Assembly: GCA_035048485.1 (NCBI GenBank)
Contig: CM068588.1
Span: 23,396,324 to 23,460,323 of the forward strand
Length of the DNA: 64,000 nt
Direction: 5' to 3'
Source: Pteria penguin
Taxonomy: Eukaryota > Mollusca > Bivalvia > Pterioida > Pteriidae
In this document: in pieces, positions 59,181 through 64,000 of the stretch
Position numbering within the stretch: position 1 is the stretch's first letter
Layout: every line of letters begins with the position of its first letter
Position numbers and translations under genes: made by a program
Notes under the pieces: model-generated
What the model saw: the letters and a program-made list of their open reading frames with translations, nothing else
The model's database searches: none
Told to the model about the DNA's origin: nothing

Positions 59181-60573
59181 TAACATGGCCTGGATTGTCA
59201 AACTATCTCCAAGAAAATTGGACCCCTAACTTCTACAATTAAATACTGGATATAGTGTGTTAATATGGTCCAATTAATGGTACTTTGTGCATACATATTA
59301 AGTCACTCTTACAAGCTCAACTGAGCTTATGTTTTTCTATAAAATGAACTGGCAGCTTTGAATAAACCTTGTCTTATGAAAGTATTGCCATACTGTTATT
59401 GTTTCTTTTCATTAGTGTACATGTATTTCCCTCAAGTTTGTTCTTGTATAATAAATTCTCTGTATGCTTCCTACAGTGAAGTCTAATAAGTATGATTACC
59501 CAGCATTAGCAGTTAATACATTGTATGTTAATCATTTGTCATGTGACCAATACATGACTTCTGAGATATGCGTCCACTTTGAATTTACAAACTTTTTTCG
59601 TGAAATATTAGGCATTCAATTTCTGACTTTATTGTACAACCGTAACAAAAAACATCTGTACAAGACAGTGAGGAGGATATTTGTTTGTACAAAAAAATTT
59701 ACAAACATATTTTAATTATACAAAATGAAAATCACAGCGATACAACTCTTATTTTCATCACTTTGAAGAATTTCCATATCTGTACCTGTTTATATCATAC
59801 CAGATAGTGATGGGTAACTGGTTCAAAACAATAATCGATAATCGGTTGGAGTTAGATGTTGTATCCGATGCGATTCTACCAATTATAATTGGTTAATCAC
59901 ATTTTTAGACAAATTAACCGTTTTTATCCATGTCAAACATACTTAATTTACTCTTGGAGACCAACAATACAGTAATAGGTATATGATTTATTTAATTATG
60001 AACAACCAAACTTATAATATTTTACTTGAATACATTAATTTAATAAAAGTAAGTAAAATAAAATGTAATTGTTAAACAAAACTAAATCATATTAATTAAA
60101 AGAAATTTAAATTTGACATGTATGACTAGAAGAAACACGATGACGAAAAATGTGATAAATTCAAACATTATGATTTATATATAGATCACATTGACATTAT
60201 TTACCAAAATTTTTGCATGTTTTTGTTTAAGAAAATAAATTTGTCAACATTATTTAAAATATGACTTTTATTTTTTATGTCTATCAATGTATCTAGACAA
60301 AAACTGATTTTGTGCCTCGGTTTTGGTCTACACATCGATAGACAGAAATTATTTTACAGTCATTTCTTATAATTCAATTACAGGTATTGCAAAATAAATC
60401 TTTTTTCAAGAATGATTACATCTTATATTTGAAACTGATGAATCAAATTTCGCGCATCAATCTTATGTTAGACAATCAGAATAGCAAACTGATGGCAGCC
60501 CCATCAATAATAGAGATATTATATATGTACGGGGAGAGATTCCCTATGTCGGATTGGTTACATGACCCAATAT
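59181..60573. other. AT-rich non-coding stretch
   Basis: An ORF at 60,387-60,593 (68 residues) starts after TTACAG and reads FKNDYILYLKLMNQISRINL and NSKLMAAPSIIEILYMYGER, but it runs into the transposon at 60,575. It may be an old exon fragment. Nothing else is supported. Confidence 0.35.
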
Positions 60574-60574
60574 A

Positions 60575-61069
60575 CAGTTGGGTGCAGTCCTAACCTTTAA
60601 CATTCAAGTGCACGTGATAAGTGCACTTTATGTTTAGTTTTTCGTCCTGAAAACCAGTCATAAAGTTTAGTCAAGTGCACTTGATATTAAGTTTACTTTA
60701 AAGAAATTCCGTTTTCAAGTTTACTATCACGTGACACCAAGTTTACTTTTCACGTTTGTTTACTACAATTATCCAGTTTCGTATAACATGATAGAAATAA
60801 TTGTCTTATTATGTACAGTTGCATATTTTATATATTTAAAAAATTGTTTTCATAGAAAAATGTAGTAAATGTACATGTATATAGAAAGTAAACTAAACTT
60901 GAAGTGTACTTGGAGTAAACTTGGAATCAAGTTTAGTACTAAACTTGGAATCAAGTTTACTACTAAACTTGATTCCAAGTTTACTCTGTTGTCACCAAGT
61001 AAACTTGAAAAGCAGTCATAAAGTTAACTTGAAGTGCACGTTATGTAAGGTTAGGACTGCACCCAACTG
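60575..61069. mobile_element. Tc1/mariner-like non-autonomous element, 20-bp TIRs, TSD TA
   Basis: CAGTTGGGTGCAGTCCTAAC at the left is perfectly inverted at the right (GTTAGGACTGCACCCAACTG), and TA flanks both ends (60,573-60,574 and 61,070-61,071). The ~455-base interior lacks an ORF and is filled with variants of AAGTTTACTT / AAGTAAACTT and CAAGTGCAC(T/G), many in inverted pairs (for example AATCAAGTTTACTACTAAACTTGATT). Perfect ends suggest recent activity. Confidence 0.85.
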
Positions 61070-61071
61070 TA

Positions 61072-61826
61072 CGCTTTATTAGTTGGGGATAAGTCTCAGG
61101 ATATATTGTCGCTTTATACCAAAAATCTTATATTTTGAATTCTCTTTATTTTAAACTGCAGTCATATCGATTTTGAAGAAGAAAAGGAGTCAATCGTCAT
61201 AGGATTCTTCAATGAATTTCGGCAGTTTAATGACACATATACTCCGTGAGTTTGTATATACATTATACGGTCAATGTCGAAATCATTTTTTCCACTATCG
61301 ATTATCTGACTTTACAATCGATTATCGAAATCAGATGACTTCAACATGCCGCTAATTGATTATGATGGATAATCAGCCAATCAGTAATACCGGACATAGA
61401 ATGCCCTACATTTCACTTAAATTGAATCACTGATGGGTATCTCAGAAGTCCCGTACTATAAATATGTATCTAGATGATTGTCTTGACTGTCTTTCATATC
61501 AATGATGAATTCAACAAGCAATGCACAAGTATCAAATTAATAAATATACCACTAAAGAATCAAAATTGACCACTATTTTGAGATAAATCAATGTGTAATT
61601 ACTTTGACTATCTGTTCATCTTTGACTGCATCCATCGTCTCTAAGCATCTTTGGAGGTTTTCTTCACCCATTCCATGTATTAAATGTCTAAAACATATCA
61701 AAACAAGGAAGATACATATGATATAAGTAAAGCTGAATTGTATTCATAGAAACTTTGTCATTTTGATACTTTATCATATGCACATTTGTTTACTTTCTGT
61801 TTAATGTCACACCAAGAATATTTTAT
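61072..61826. other. AT-rich non-coding stretch
   Basis: No exon supported. AATCGATTATCG words at 61,295-61,330 form small palindromes related to ATAATCGATAATCGG at ~59,831. Confidence 0.4.
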
Positions 61827-61834
61827 ATGTGTGG

Positions 61835-62020
61835 TGATGACATCTACGTGTACCAGATGCAATACACTGAAATTGAGACCTATCCATATGGAGCAGTGAG
61901 AGACAATTTCATGCCAATCTCTTCCTCAACACAGAACATCTATTTTTATTGTATCATTCAATCGGTACAAGGACAAGCACCGATGGGATTTGAACCTTTA
62001 ACCTCTCACTCTCAGTCTTG
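61835..62020 (-). repeat. Decayed tRNA-derived SINE, minus strand
   Basis: On the minus strand, GCTCAAGACTGAGAGTGAGA then GGTTAAAGGTTCAAATCCCA carries a B-box-like GGTTCAAATCC, followed by a ~130-base body. The A box is weak. Confidence 0.55.
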
Positions 62021-64000
62021 AGCAAAATATGCTATTGACTGCATACATATAAGTCATATTCAGTTTTGACTGTAATAAATATTCAAATTGGTTTTAATGA
62101 AAGTACAGAAAAAAGTTTCTTCATTACATGTTTATAACTACCATAAGCTAACCAATGCTAAACTTTGAGAAACTTAGTCTATGCAGGTTTGTAAGCAACT
62201 TGGGTAGGCCCTTCATTGTCAAAGCTATCAGCCACCAAAGTGAACCTTTCATCCAAGCTGTGAAAAATATAGGTGGATTCTCAATATTGGACAATCTAAG
62301 TAGCCTCTGTGATGTTGAAACTGTAAGAAACTACATTTACATGTAGATCTGAAAAATCTATAGGTTGACCCTTTGCCGATGCCTTTCCAGAAACAAGGCA
62401 GAATCCTAAGAACTAACGAAGAGTATCTCAGACCCTGTGATGTCTGATTTGGAATGTAATGTACAACTGTTAACATCTCTACTATACAAATGTCAATACA
62501 TGTAACACTAAGTATCTTAATACTCACAACTGTATCTCAGGAATCAAATCCATACAAGTAGATGAATCAACAGCTGCAAATAAAGATAAATTCTATCTGT
62601 TATACACTTATCTTAAATTTTTCTTAAATACAGAAGATTTTTATATCCCCCACAAATAAAATTTAGGGTAGGGGTATAACAGGACTCTTTCCATTCTAAA
62701 TCTGCATTTAACAAATATATTACAACAAGAGTTGTCAGAGGACAATAAAACTCACTGGAAATGGGTGTTAGTTCTAAAGGAAAATAAATGTGAGATGCAG
62801 ATCATTCTGGAAATTGTGTTTTCCTACCCATAAAGAAAAAGTATTAAAAATAAGTGATTGACCCAAATATCTTAAGCTTGAAAATCAATAAGTTTCATCA
62901 TCTTATCATGGTCAATATCAGTGTAACAATGTAGATTCTACAATGATTAAGTTTTTCTTCTATAGTTTTTGACAAGGTTTTTGTGAGCTTAACCTTTGAT
63001 CTTGAAAATAAGTATGGTTCATCCTCTCCCCATGGCCAACATTTTTAAAGCTTTGATGATTCCACATACATACACAGTCAAACATACACATACACATGCA
63101 TGACAGCAATACTATATCCTCCATATAAATTTGTTTTGACAGGATAGAAAGGTTTCATTTATCATATCAACAGATATATAAGCACAAATGGACAAATGAT
63201 TATTGAACAGCAAGCCATAATACTTTTCAAAAAAGTTAATGATATAAGAAATCCATATGTGGAATAACAAATCTGTACCTTTTCAAATTTAATGGATACA
63301 ACCCAGGGTAGAGGTTTTAAAAAAGTAGGTCAAAGTCAAAGGTCAAAGTCACTAGGTCAAAAATCATGGTACTAATTAAAATCCCTGGTCATGAGGAATT
63401 CATATGTGAAATATCAAAGCTGTAAAGGTGTACCTGTGTCCAACCCTATTTACATTGTTGTATTCTTGAGAAAAGGGGTGTTCAATTAGGACTGTTCTAG
63501 TTTTAAAATGTTACATATCATCCTAGTTCATCCTGAGGATGGTACTTTAGCTTGTTACCTTTCATGGATGCTGTCCTATTATTCTTTCCTAGAGATACAT
63601 ATCTCTCTGCATTTACACTACAAATTAACAGACAGAATGACCAAGATTTTACATAAGACGCTTGCAATGTTACTCATAGAGCAGCAAGTCCAAAATCTTA
63701 AAATATATATATATTTGAACTGTTACTGCTTCTACATAAATGCAATATATCTAAAAGCAGTCTGGTTAAAATCAGCATTTACTTCAATTATATAAACTGT
63801 AATGTACATAGTGAACAGACCAATGCTCAAAACTGATTTAATCTGTTTGATAAATATCTAAGAGGAGATTTATGAGAAAAACGACTGAGGTAACTTCTTT
63901 TAGATTTAACATGACATAAACACAACATTAGATTACCACGGAATATAACACATACCCATTAGATGTGTGCATGTCTTCTTTCTTTGAGAATGTAACATGT
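62021..64000. other. Non-coding stretch to window end
   Basis: Contains a TATCCCCCACAAATAAAATT repeat-like piece (62,642) and a cluster of AGGTCA/AAGTCA words (63,328-63,365). ORFs at 62,155 and 63,508 have no recognised motif or splice support. Confidence 0.4.
63328..63366 (+). repeat. AGGTCA/AAGTCA direct-repeat cluster
   Basis: Reads AGGTCAAAGTCA twice in tandem then CTAGGTCA. Each AGGTCA-A-AGTCA is a near-consensus DR1 nuclear-receptor site. It may simply be part of a common GACCTT repeat family in this genome. Confidence 0.5.

Overview
This window reads as a metazoan nuclear genome, most likely a lophotrochozoan and probably a bivalve mollusc. It is AT-rich, intron-rich and gene-poor. 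It contains tRNA-derived SINEs, long (AT)n tracts, at least six copies of one Penelope-like reverse transcriptase (RT) family, a LINE, and many short inverted-repeat elements. The species cannot be named from sequence alone.

Layout. 1-5 kb: two 5'-truncated Penelope-like copies, one inserted in a dispersed repeat (R1), the other carrying a 309-bp element with a 4-bp duplication. 5-11 kb: dispersed repeats, (AT)n tracts, SINEs and an inverted-repeat element with a hammerhead-like motif. 11-14.2 kb: a broken YqaJ-type nuclease split by a Harbinger-like element with a CAG duplication. 15.9-24.9 kb: six phase-compatible exons of a host-like gene ending in a trypsin-like peptidase domain. Its 5.6-kb third intron is full of repeats. 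26-34.5 kb: microsatellite, SINE, Penelope-like copies and a LINE that has been interrupted twice. 36.7-39.4 kb: small inverted repeats and a minisatellite.

39,679-49,187 is the most remarkable part. It looks like one ~9.5-kb Mutator-like element (MULE). It is bounded by a perfect 9-bp direct repeat (39,670-39,678 and 49,188-49,196), and its inverted ends are arrays of a ~192-bp tandem repeat. All its genes are on the minus strand: an SGNH hydrolase, a MULE transposase, and an Ulp1-type protease fused to a PHD finger. A second non-autonomous element, bearing clusters of an 11-bp motif and with its own 9-bp target duplication, splits the SGNH gene. Stops, frameshifts and substitutions suggest that this copy is dead.

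49.2-64 kb is mostly non-coding. It holds one convincing intact single-exon gene (TMEM121/CECR6 family, 53,515-54,471), a near-perfect 201-bp-arm palindrome, a Tc1/mariner-like element with 20-bp terminal inverted repeats and TA duplication, degenerate SINEs and one small unplaced exon. Gene calls rest on reading translations and splice phases by eye; no database search was run.
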